Below are positions 53,066 through 62,210 of a stretch of DNA of 64,000 bases, one piece after another. A model generated the notes under the pieces. The model did not search any database. It worked only from the letters and a program-made list of their open reading frames with translations, and had not been told where the DNA came from. Made by a program: the position numbers and the translations under genes. This DNA is from Rickettsia endosymbiont of Gonocerus acuteangulatus. Lineage in GTDB: Bacteria; Pseudomonadota; Alphaproteobacteria; Rickettsiales; Rickettsiaceae. Positions within the stretch are counted from its first letter, which is position 1. Every line of letters begins with the position of its first letter. Location of the stretch: NCBI RefSeq assembly GCF_964026435.1, contig NZ_OZ032147.1, positions 558,001 through 622,000 on the forward strand. Direction: 5' to 3'.

Positions 53066-53113
53066 TCAGAGGTTAAAGTGCTAAAATTTTGTAGTTTTTA
53101 ATTTAACCTCTGA
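53066..53113. promoter_or_regulatory. Conserved inverted repeat, copy 2
   Basis: Arms TCAGAGGTTAA (53066-53076) and TTAACCTCTGA (53103-53113), identical to 43114-43159, with a 26-base diverged spacer. Confidence 0.5.
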
Positions 53114-53426
53114 ACTAGAACTGCACCACGGCTGCTCTTAACAAGGACAGATATCCTAACTATTCCATGAAGTACAGAGGATTTAAGAGCTTTTTTGACA
53201 GATTTCTACACAATTTAATAAAGAGCTGCATAAATGAGACACAGCTAAATTACTATTATTTGTTAGCTCAGATCTTTGTCTATTACATACAAATCAAAAC
53301 TAGTATTAATGATGCTACAGAAAACATCAAGAATTCCTTGAAAATCCCTTGTAATACAGTATTTTGCTGGCATTTAAACCTATTTTATACTATAATTTAG
53401 TATAAATATTTTAATAATAATTTCAT

Positions 53427-54232
53427 GTCAGTAAAGAACTCAGATAAACCACAACCATTCCTACAATGGGTTGGTGGTAAAAGAAAAATTGCCGATCAAT
53501 TAATTAAGTTTCTTCCATCAACACTGAATAACTACTACATTCCTTGGTGGTGGGGCTTTATTTTTTCAAATTAGAGATAAATTTAAACAATGCTATTTAT
53601 CTGATATTAATCTAGAGCTAGTAACTAGCTATAACGCAATAAAGAAGAATCCAGATAAGGTCAGTAAACTATTAGACTCTCATAAAGAAAAACACTCTAA
53701 AGAACATTATTATCAAGTTAGAAGTAATAATGACAGTAACGACCCAGCAAAGATTACCGCAAGATTTATCTATCTTAATAGATATTCATTTAAAGGCATT
53801 TACCGGATTAATATTGATGGCAAACCAGCTCAAACTTTCTCTGGTAGGAATTATAGTAAATCTGATCTTGCTTCTCGATTAAAACAATGTAGTCAGCTTT
53901 TAGCTGACACATCTATTTGTGCTATGGATTTTTCGTTCATTGAACCACAAAAAGGTGATTTTGTTTATTTTGATCCTCCTTATCATAAATCAGGTGAGAA
54001 GTTTTATACCAGATTACCCTTTGATGAAAATGATCAAACGAGACTTAAAGATTTTGCTACAGAACTCAATAATCAAGGTATAAAAATAATGATTTCTAAT
54101 AGTAATACTCCCTTTATTAGAAACTTATACAAAAATTTTAATATTAGTACTATTAAGGTTAAATATTCTATGCCTGAGCACAATAAAATATCTGATGAAG
54201 TAGTTATTATAAATTATCAATTACCACAATAG
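53427..54232 (+). pseudogene. dam: DNA adenine methylase, frameshifted, copy 2
   Basis: Starts like copy 1 (MSVKNSDKPQPFLQWVGGKRK, canonical Gly-Gly-Lys). It loses five bases near 53537 within the YEPFLGGG motif, shifting the frame. The rest, including FDPPYHKSGEKFY and the full C-terminus ending IINYQLPQ, is otherwise open from there to 54232. A late start at 53924 would give only 102 aa. Inactive as written. Confidence 0.85.
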
Positions 54233-54233
54233 C

Positions 54234-55414
54234 TTAGTTATATTCAAACTTGATTAATTCAAAGTAATAATCTTGACTCTTAAAAGCTTCTTCTAGATCT
54301 TGCATATGACGATTCCTAACATAATAATCATTAAAAGCTGATATTGATTTGAGGATTACCTTTTTATTGACTATATCTTCCTCTACCACTACTAATTTAG
54401 TTAATACACCAAAATCAATATATTGGTTATAACGTTCAATAAGAAATTTCCGTGCCCTGTACCATATTGAATCAGGATTTAATTGTTTGCTTAGCTGCAA
54501 TAGATAATTTTGTTTTTCATCTTCAGTATTATTCTGCTTCGCTTCAAGCTCAGAAAATGGTATGATTTTCAACTTCTCAATACTACTGCCATAGATAATT
54601 TGTACTTGCTGTAGTATTTTATCTTGTGCATTTTCTGAAAGCGTAATATTTTAAAGCAGTTTTATTTGATAGCTATTACCTACTACCCCAATAAATAAGC
54701 AGGAGCTTAGTAATTCATAAGCTGAATCAGGATTAAAACTACCAACAATTTTACGTTTTAGCTGAGCTTGCAAGCTAGTATCAAGGCTACTTTCTATCTT
54801 ATCTAGGTATTGCTCTTTAGCGTTGTTTAAGTCGCTAGATTTAAACTGAAATGTAGCATTATTAGCTTTAGTAGTTTCATGTAACTCATGAGCTAAAGCT
54901 TTAGCCATATAGTTTAGTAACACTTTCTTATGGCCAAAATGGTGATTGGAATATTCTCCTGCAAGCTTTAAGAGTAATTTATTAATAAATTCCAGATTAA
55001 ATTCACGATTTGATTTTACTCGCAGTAAATCAGCATCTTCTTGGCTTAAAGGGTAAAAATCTGCTAATTTCTTTCTTTTGAACCAGCTTTTATGATTAAT
55101 AGCCCTAATTGCAGCATTATTGCTACTTGATTCTGTAGGATTATATTTTTTAGAAATGTTATCAATAACTGCTTGCAGTGTAATATTAATCCGTGTAGCA
55201 CCTGTTGTGATATTAGCACTAGAGAAATTAGTATTATCAGCTTGTTGTTGATCGTTGATTGAGCTTGTTGCCTTGAATTGTAAATCTGCTGCAAGTTTTT
55301 GTTGTTGTAACTGTTGTTGATTATTGTGAATAGATGCATTTTTTTCATTTTGAAAAATTGTAGATTTGCTAGATCTAGATTTATTAGATATATTTTTATT
55401 ATTATCTATATATA
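54234..55414 (-). pseudogene. RAGE/plasmid-type DnaA_N-domain protein, 5' truncated with an internal stop
   Basis: The reading frame enters from the IS at 55414 (NNKNISNKSRSSKST, Gln-rich coiled coil, NHKSWFKRKKLADFYPLSQEDA, LAGEYSNHHFGHKKVLLNYMAK), meets TAA at 54651-54653, and continues in the same frame to 54234. The last about 75 residues (SIWYRARKFLIERYNQYIDFG, VVVEEDIVNKKVILKS) look like the DnaA N-terminal domain placed at the C-terminus. Such proteins are known from Rickettsia plasmids and RAGEs and are thought to relate to replication. N-terminus lost to IS copy 3. Confidence 0.65.
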
Positions 55415-56524
55415 CAAAACTTACGCTATGAGTAAAAAAGTGATAAATTATTGTAAAAATAATTAAACATGTCAAAGAGGATAAAGTTGCAAGCAATACC
55501 AATTAATAGGACAGATTATTGTCAATTTTTAATAGTTAGCCAAAAGAATTATAGTTTAACCTACTACGCTGAACATGCAAAGAAATGTAGTCATGATGTT
55601 ATTAATAGATTTTTAAGGAATGAAAAATATACACCTTCTTTGTTATGGGAACACATCAAGAATGATGTTATTTTTTCATCTAATGGATATACAATATTTG
55701 ATGATACGGTTTTAAATAAAAGGAATACGAAGCAAATAGAAATTGCAAGATCGCAGTACAGTGGAGCTACAGGTAGAGTTACTAAAGGTATAGGAGTAGT
55801 GAGTCTGGTATATTATAACCCTGATATTAATAAGTTTTGGGTAATAGATTATCGAATTTTTGCACCTGATCATGATGGAGCAACAAAACTAGAACACCTA
55901 TTAAACATGTTAAATAATGCTGTTTATAGCAAGAAGATTCCTTTTCAAACAGTACTTTTTGACACATGGTATTCTACACACAAAATTATGCAACATGTTG
56001 ACTCTCTGGGGAAATATTATTATGCCCCTATTAAAGCTAATAGAAACGTTAGTAAAACGCACGATTCTAAACCTTATAAAGCTGTAAAAGAGTTGACATT
56101 TTCAGATGAAAAGATCAGGCATGGAGTAGAGATTCATATAAAAGGCTTTGCTAAAAATAAGCATGTTAATTTGTTTAAATTTACTGTTTCTACCAACAGA
56201 GTTGAGTATGTTGTTACCAATAACAAAACTCAAAAATCTTCTAAAGCTGCACAAGATGAGTGTGGCTTTCGATGGGTAATTGAGAGCATGCACAGAGAAA
56301 TTAAGCAACTTACTGGGATAGAACGTTGTCAATGCAGGAAACAGCGTATTCAACGTAATCATATTAGTTGGGCATTTTTAGTTTGGGCATTTCTCAAAAG
56401 GACTGCAAATACAATCGGTAAAACGGTTTACCAAATAAAGTTAGGGCTTTTAGATGACTATATGCAACAACAGCTGCGTTCTCCATCTTTACGATATTTA
56501 GAACCAAACATAGCGTAAGTTTTG
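55415..56524 (+). mobile_element. IS701/IS4-like insertion sequence, copy 3 (1110 bp, intact)
   Basis: Full element on the plus strand. A 49-base inverted copy of its own 5' end follows at 56525-56573, finishing again in CATAGCGTAAGTTTTG. This tail is the relic of a second, oppositely oriented copy. Confidence 0.9.
55469..56518 (+). CDS. DDE transposase, IS701/IS4 superfamily (copy 3)
   Basis: 349 aa, few substitutions from copy 1 (SDEKIRHG for SDEEIRHG, NNKTQKSS for NNKTHKSS). Catalytic residues intact. Confidence 0.88.
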   Translation: MSKRIKLQAIPINRTDYCQFLIVSQKNYSLTYYAEHAKKCSHDVINRFLRNEKYTPSLLWEHIKNDVIFSSNGYTIFDDTVLNKRNTKQIEIARSQYSGATGRVTKGIGVVSLVYYNPDINKFWVIDYRIFAPDHDGATKLEHLLNMLNNAVYSKKIPFQTVLFDTWYSTHKIMQHVDSLGKYYYAPIKANRNVSKTHDSKPYKAVKELTFSDEKIRHGVEIHIKGFAKNKHVNLFKFTVSTNRVEYVVTNNKTQKSSKAAQDECGFRWVIESMHREIKQLTGIERCQCRKQRIQRNHISWAFLVWAFLKRTANTIGKTVYQIKLGLLDDYMQQQLRSPSLRYLEPNIA

Positions 56525-56625
56525 ATTATTTTTACAATAATTTATCACTTTTTTACTCATAGCGTAAGTTTTGTTTCAATAATGAAAGACCTCATTCCGG
56601 TAAATATTGTTATGGAAAAACTCCT

Positions 56626-58608
56626 ATGCAAACTTTTAAGGATAGTAAGAAGTTAGCTGTTGAAAAGAATAATGAAATCTTGTACCTTGAATATTTATCT
56701 GAACAAACAAGTCATATTAATGTTAAAAGTGTATTTATGTTGTCTATATCATTAAATAGCAAGTTTTATAAAATTATAAATAAGGAAACAGCAGAAATCT
56801 TAATTAAAGAATTAAAAGATACTCACATTTCCTCTCTAATCCTTAGTCATTATAGAATAACAAAAGAAGGAGGTGAAACACTAGTACAAGGGTTAAAAGA
56901 CACTCAAATTACACATCTGAAATTTTCTGAAAATAGTATAGATAATGATGGGATACAAGCATTTGCTGAAGGTTTAAAGGATACAAAAATTACACATCTT
57001 AATATGAATTTTGGCTTTGATAATATAGGGGATGCAGTAATTACACTAGTTGAAAAATTAAAAAATACTAAGATTACACATCTTAGTTTGCATGCTTATA
57101 AAATGAAAAAAGAAATTATGCCTTTTTTAGCACAAATTTTAAAAGATACTCAAATTACAAACCTTGATCTTAGTTATAATAGAATAGGGATAGAAGGAAC
57201 TAAGGCTTTAGCAAATGTTTTGGATAGAACTAATATTATGTCTCTTAATCTTCGCAAGAGTAGAATGGAGGATGACGGTGCTAAAGCATTAGCTATAGTA
57301 TTACCAAATACCAAAATTAAATATCTTAACTTGTACAAAAGTTTAATAGGAGACGAAGGAATAAGAGCTTTGGCGGAATCTTTAGCAAATACTCAGATTA
57401 CTAATCTTAATCTAGGTTTAAACAGTATAGATCAAGCAGGAGCAATGGCTTTAGCTAAAGGATTGAAAAATACACAAATTACTCACCTTCACCTCTATGC
57501 TACCTTCAGAAGTTATAAAAAAGACCAAAGAATACAAATCTTTGTTCAAGGTTTAAAAGGTAGCAAAGTTATAGACCTTGATCTTAGTTCTAATGATGTA
57601 GACGATATAGAAGTGCATACTCTGGGTGAATCTCTTAAAGATAGTAAAATTATAGATCTTAATCTAGGTGGTAATAGTATAAAAGACAAAGGAGCAGAAA
57701 TTTTAGCTAACTGCTTAAAAGATACTCAGATTGCATATCTTAATCTTAGTTATAATAATATAGGTAGCGAAGGAATACGAACACTAGCTGCATGTCTGAA
57801 AGACACTCAAATCATACATCTTGTTTTGAATGAAAAAAGTATAGGAAAAGATGGAGCACAAGCTTTAGCTACAGGTCTCAAAAACACGCAAGTGATAAAC
57901 CTTATTCTCACTTCCCAGCATTTAGGAAAAGATGGCATGAATTCTATGATTAAAGATTTTCAAGATTCGCATATAGCATGTCTTGATATTAATTTTGAAT
58001 ATATAGGATTAAATACTTACTGGGAGCTAAGGAATGTTTTATATCACAATTGGATAAATGCAAAACATTTAACTCATATATTTAAAAATGTGGTGTTTGA
58101 AGATAATAACAATTTATTAGCATTTTCTACTATAATAAATGATCTAAGTTTAGAACAATATACAGATCAGTGCATCTTCTTTATAAACTCTATAAACTGT
58201 ACTCCTGGTATGGTTTCTCATATTATTAACGATAATAGTATAACATATACACGAGAACAAATAGTAAAATTTATAAAAAGCATTTCAGATGAATTTGCTG
58301 TGTTTAATACTAAATTAGAGGCAGATATAAATACTAAAATAAATATTCTAAAAAAATGTGAAGATATGGAATTAAGTAGTACTGTCGAAAGTTTGTTATA
58401 TCATAGACCGATTTATTTGATTGATGAAAAACAATGTATATTACATCCATATATGTACAAGATGCTAAATAAATATGACATTCCTTTATATAATGAGCAA
58501 ATTGAGCCTAATATAAAAGAAAAAATAATATCCTATTATGCTAATCATCCAGAAGTTGATGATGCTCAAGACATCATTGATTTATTAGGGGAAGTAGAAA
58601 TTACCTAA
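56626..58608 (+). CDS. Leucine-rich-repeat (ribonuclease-inhibitor type) protein fused to an IS481 transposase tail
   Basis: 660 aa. Residues 1-25 ([20 protein letters not shown]...) are the C-terminal tail of an IS481 transposase; homology in the same frame extends upstream to 56575. An internal ATG at 56737 (MLSISLNSK) may be the native start. Residues about 60-465 hold some 14 LRRs of roughly 28 residues, consensus ALAxxLKDTQITxLNLSxNxIGxEG. A 190-residue C-terminal region (LTHIFKNVVFEDNNN...) is unrecognised. No signal peptide. Eukaryote-like RI-type LRRs suggest a host-interacting effector (inference). Confidence 0.82.
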   Translation: MQTFKDSKKLAVEKNNEILYLEYLSEQTSHINVKSVFMLSISLNSKFYKIINKETAEILIKELKDTHISSLILSHYRITKEGGETLVQGLKDTQITHLKFSENSIDNDGIQAFAEGLKDTKITHLNMNFGFDNIGDAVITLVEKLKNTKITHLSLHAYKMKKEIMPFLAQILKDTQITNLDLSYNRIGIEGTKALANVLDRTNIMSLNLRKSRMEDDGAKALAIVLPNTKIKYLNLYKSLIGDEGIRALAESLANTQITNLNLGLNSIDQAGAMALAKGLKNTQITHLHLYATFRSYKKDQRIQIFVQGLKGSKVIDLDLSSNDVDDIEVHTLGESLKDSKIIDLNLGGNSIKDKGAEILANCLKDTQIAYLNLSYNNIGSEGIRTLAACLKDTQIIHLVLNEKSIGKDGAQALATGLKNTQVINLILTSQHLGKDGMNSMIKDFQDSHIACLDINFEYIGLNTYWELRNVLYHNWINAKHLTHIFKNVVFEDNNNLLAFSTIINDLSLEQYTDQCIFFINSINCTPGMVSHIINDNSITYTREQIVKFIKSISDEFAVFNTKLEADINTKINILKKCEDMELSSTVESLLYHRPIYLIDEKQCILHPYMYKMLNKYDIPLYNEQIEPNIKEKIISYYANHPEVDDAQDIIDLLGEVEIT

Positions 58609-58630
58609 ACAAAAACCTAGATTTAGTATT

Positions 58631-59869
58631 ATGAATACGTATTTCTTAATAGTGATGAGTTATAAGAAAAGATTATTACAATTTAAAGGTAATAATATAA
58701 CCAAAGGTTATTATATAATAATACTATTACTTTTTATATTTGATAATATTATTGCACATGCTAATTCAACAGTGATATCTTCATGTGATAAAATACCTTT
58801 AGGTTATAACGATAGGATCTTTTAAATTAAGGTTAACTATCCAACTAAAATTCATAATACAGAAAAACCATGGCAACACATATCATTTAAAGAGGAGCCA
58901 TCAAAATATGGTTATACAGTGTTAAAATATATATAATGGCAATATTAACTGTGATTTTGATTTGCACTGTAATAAGATTGCTAATTGGTATCATGCACCA
59001 TGGATGCATTATGGGGTTACTGGTAGAGAATTGGTACACGGTTTAACCAGAGAGAGATCATTTAAACCCGGTGAGTTACATAGTAAGCAAAAATCTATAA
59101 TACAAAATTGGGCAATCTCTATTATTAATGAACACGGAGCTTACACATATGGACAGGTATGGCGAGATATCAACAAACCCGATATTACCAAAGGTATATT
59201 CCTAGATGGTACAGTTAGTGCAAAATTAGTATTTACAGAGGCCACACCAGAAGATATCCCAACTCTTAAAAACAGTATTACCTAGACTGGTTATATTAAT
59301 CAGAATAACAAAGGTACGCCAAAAGTATTTAAACAACTGAGATTATTTCAAATTGACTTTTTAGTTAAAGATAGGCGTTCAAAGGAAACAGGATGGGTTG
59401 CAGGTACATTTATTTATGATAATACTATGAATAATGAAAACCCATGGTTTAATATGAAATTAGTAGGTATTACGTGGGGTAATGATCCTAATTATTTTAC
59501 ATCAAGTTACGAGAATAGAAAAAAACTATCAGAGTGTTGGATCAATCCTAATGTATCTACAAACTCTTTAGGATATTTAGGTAGACTTAATGGCCCCATA
59601 GATAATAAAAACTCTTCATGCCTATCATGCCATAGTACAGCACAATATCCTGAAAAATCTCCATCAGTACCACCAGCAAATGCAACAGAAGCAGAAATAA
59701 AATATTGGTTTAGAAATCTAAACGAACAATCATTTAATAATGGAACGTTTAATTTTGATTATTCTAAGCAAATAAGTCATAGTGTTAAAACTATTATAGT
59801 GCTCAAAAAGAAAACGATCCTATTGGATGTAATACTTTTAATCAACTACTACCGGCTGAGGGCCGGTAG
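58631..59869 (+). pseudogene. Exported cytochrome c-type protein, multiply broken
   Basis: Signal-like hydrophobic segment near the start (YYIIILLLFIFDNIIAHA), then a stop (58823), NYPTKIHNTEKPWQHI, a frameshift near 58935, HCNKIANWYHAPWMHYG with GRELVHGLTRERSF, a stop at 59283, GWVAGTFIYDN and LVGITWGND, a heme-binding motif SSCLSCHSTAQ (CxxCH) and a frameshift near 59790 before NDPIGCNTFNQLLPAEGR. The HAPWMHYG and CxxCH pattern resembles a cytochrome c family protein of free-living bacteria, unusual for Rickettsia. Two stops plus two frameshifts make it dead cargo. 58609-58630 is spacer. Confidence 0.7.
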
Positions 59870-60042
59870 GTTGGTTAAGTTATGAGATTCATGTAAGATA
59901 TAATGGACTGAAAAATCAAGACACAAATAAAGTGGTGGTCAGTTGGTAATTTTGCTCAAAAATTATTCTAAAAAGCAATGAATAAGATATAGCAAGACAA
60001 AATATTACAATTATAATTTTAGTATCTTACTAACAACATAGC
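59870..60042. other. Gap after the cytochrome remnant
   Basis: AT-rich, no gene. Just before it, ACCGGC-TGAGG-GCCGGT (59851-59867) is a GC-rich hairpin overlapping the end of the cytochrome gene, a possible terminator but without a T-run. Confidence 0.35.
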
Positions 60043-60167
60043 AAAACTTACGCTATGTTATAGCAAATATGCTAAAAACCCTTACTACAAAGCTATGTTT
60101 TTACAGTGCATCACTTTATAATATCCTTTAATTTATAGGAATTATATCAAACATAGCGTAAGTTTTG
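60043..60167. mobile_element. MITE copy 4
   Basis: 125 bp, almost identical to copy 1. Its right end abuts the interior of IS701/IS4-like copy 4, replacing that element's 5' end. MITE left end plus IS right end now form one new unit (60043-61141). Confidence 0.88.
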
Positions 60168-61141
60168 ATAGTTTAACCTACTACGCTGAACATGCAAAGA
60201 AATGTAGTCATGATGTTATTAATAGATTTTTAAGGAATGAAAAATATACACCTTCTTTGTTATGGGAACACATCAAGAATGATGTTATTTTTTCATCTAA
60301 TGGATATACAATATTTGATGATACGGTTTTAAATAAAAGGAATACGAAGCAAATAGAAATTGCAAGATCGCAGTACAGTGGAGCTACAGGTAGAGTTACT
60401 AAAGGTATAGGAGTAGTGAGTCTGGTATATTATAACCCTGATATTAATAAGTTTTGGGTAATAGATTATCGAATTTTTGCACCTGATCATGATGGAGCAA
60501 CAAAACTAGAACACCTATTAAACATGTTAAATAATGCTGTTTATAGCAAGAAGATTCCTTTTCAAACAGTACTTTTTGACACATGGTATTCTACACACAA
60601 AATTATGCAACATGTTGACTCTCTGGGGAAATATTATTATGCCCCTATTAAAGCCAATAGAAACGTTAGTAAAACACACGATTCTAAACCTTATAAAGCT
60701 GTAAAAGAGTTGACATTTTCAGATGAAGAGATCAGGCATGGAGTAGAGATTCATATAAAAGGCTTTGCTAAAAATAAGCATGTTAATTTGTTTAAATTTA
60801 CTGTTCCTACCAACAGAGTTGAGTATGTTGTTACCAATAACAAAACTCAAAAATCTTCTAAAGCTGCACAAGATGAGTGTGGCTTTCGATGGGTAATTGA
60901 GAGCATGCACAGAGAAATTAAGCAACTTACTGGGATAGAACGTTGTCAATGCAGGAAACAGCGTATTCAACGTAATCATATTAGTTGGGCATTTTTAGTT
61001 TGGGCATTTCTCAAAAGGACTGCAAATACAATCGGTAAAACGGTTTACCAAATAAAGTTAGGGCTTTTAGATGACTATATGCAACAACAGCTGCGTTCTC
61101 CATCTTTACGATATTTAGAACCAAACATAGCGTAAGTTTTG
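60168..61141 (+). pseudogene. IS701/IS4-like element copy 4, 5' truncated
   Basis: Starts at the codons for SLTYYAEHAKK (about residue 29 of the transposase) and is open from there to the normal stop. The first usable ATG or TTG inside (about 60257) gives a 292-aa protein with all three catalytic residues but without the N-terminus. The right terminal repeat is intact and cuts an Rpn-type gene. Confidence 0.85.
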
Positions 61142-61273
61142 TAATATTATTTCTTTTATCTGATCTTCACTGCTTACTATTGAATTAATAAGAGATATCA
61201 ATAAGTCTTTGTTCTCTTCCACTCCAAAGATTTTTTTAAATGCTAAATCTACTCTCGGATTAACTTTGTACAA
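61142..61273 (-). pseudogene. Rpn/PD-(D/E)XK transposase-nuclease family, N-terminal fragment
   Basis: Minus-strand frame LYKVNPRVDLAFKKIFGVEE followed by NKDLLISLINSIVSSEDQIKEII, ending at the IS. NPRVDLAFKKIFG...N..LLISLIN is the signature of the Rpn recombination-promoting nuclease family (PDDEXK_2), abundant in Rickettsia. The catalytic part is missing. The TTG at 61273 is a possible start. 61274-61342 holds no gene. Confidence 0.7.
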
Positions 61274-61342
61274 ATCTCTTTTATTTTACTTATTGTTTAA
61301 TTATACCATATTTTAAGGTAAATGTTCTACCGTAAATTTATA

Positions 61343-62185
61343 TTAGCTCTTTTGCTTATTTACCAATCTATATATTTCTTTTTTGCTATATGTATTTTTA
61401 AATTTTTCATAAGCAAGGTCAGTAGTAGTTTTAGCACTTAAATCTTTACTTAAACATGATTCTATAAACCCTATTAAATCAAGTTCCAGCTTTTCTTCTT
61501 GTTCTTGTAAAACCCCCGAAATTAGTAATACTATCTCGCCTTTTAGAGTATTATTTTGATAAAATGCTATTACTTCATCGATATTTACATTTTTTGTTTC
61601 TTGATAAAGCTTAGTAAGTTCACGTGCTACACATATTTCACGATTTCCAAGTATTTCCTTAGCTATTAATAAAGTGTTTATTAAGCGGGGTGCAGCCTCA
61701 AAGAAAATTAGCGTAGCACGGATATCTGCAAATTCAGTAAAGAGCTTTTTCTTACTTTCTGTAGTTTTAGGTAAGAATCCGCAAAATAGAAAGCGATCAG
61801 TAGGTAGAGCAGACAAAGTTAATGCAGTGATTGGTGAAGACACACCAGGCACTACATCTATGTGGAAATTTAGCGATCTTAAATCTCGTACTAATTTATA
61901 CCCAGGGTCAGAAATTAAAGGAGTGCCGGCATCAGAAATTAAGCTTACTATCTTATTTGCTTTTATTAGATTTATAATATTTTCTCTGTCTTTCTCGTCA
62001 CTATGATCATTATAAACTTGTAATTTAGTACAAATGTCATGTTTTGCTAGCAATTTTTGTGATATTCTAGTATCCTCGCATAAGATAATATCCGAGTTTT
62101 TTAGGGTTGATATAGCACGAAGTGTGATATCTTCAAAATTGCCAATCGGTGTCGAAACAATATATAATCCCGCTTTTAAAAACAT
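61343..62185 (-). CDS. rsmI: 16S rRNA (cytidine1402-2'-O)-methyltransferase
   Basis: 280 aa tetrapyrrole-methylase fold. YIVSTPIGNFEDITLRAI, ILCEDTRISQKLL, SLISDAGTPLISDPGYKLV, VPGVSSPITALTLSALPTD, and LIFFEAAPRL. Methylates C1402 in the decoding centre. Divergent from the LpoA-like gene, 25 bases apart, matching the common yraL-yraM pairing. First core gene after the accessory block. Confidence 0.93.
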   Translation of the reverse strand: MFLKAGLYIVSTPIGNFEDITLRAISTLKNSDIILCEDTRISQKLLAKHDICTKLQVYNDHSDEKDRENIINLIKANKIVSLISDAGTPLISDPGYKLVRDLRSLNFHIDVVPGVSSPITALTLSALPTDRFLFCGFLPKTTESKKKLFTEFADIRATLIFFEAAPRLINTLLIAKEILGNREICVARELTKLYQETKNVNIDEVIAFYQNNTLKGEIVLLISGVLQEQEEKLELDLIGFIESCLSKDLSAKTTTDLAYEKFKNTYSKKEIYRLVNKQKS

Positions 62186-62210
62186 AATTTTTTAATCTTG
62201 TAGTAATATT

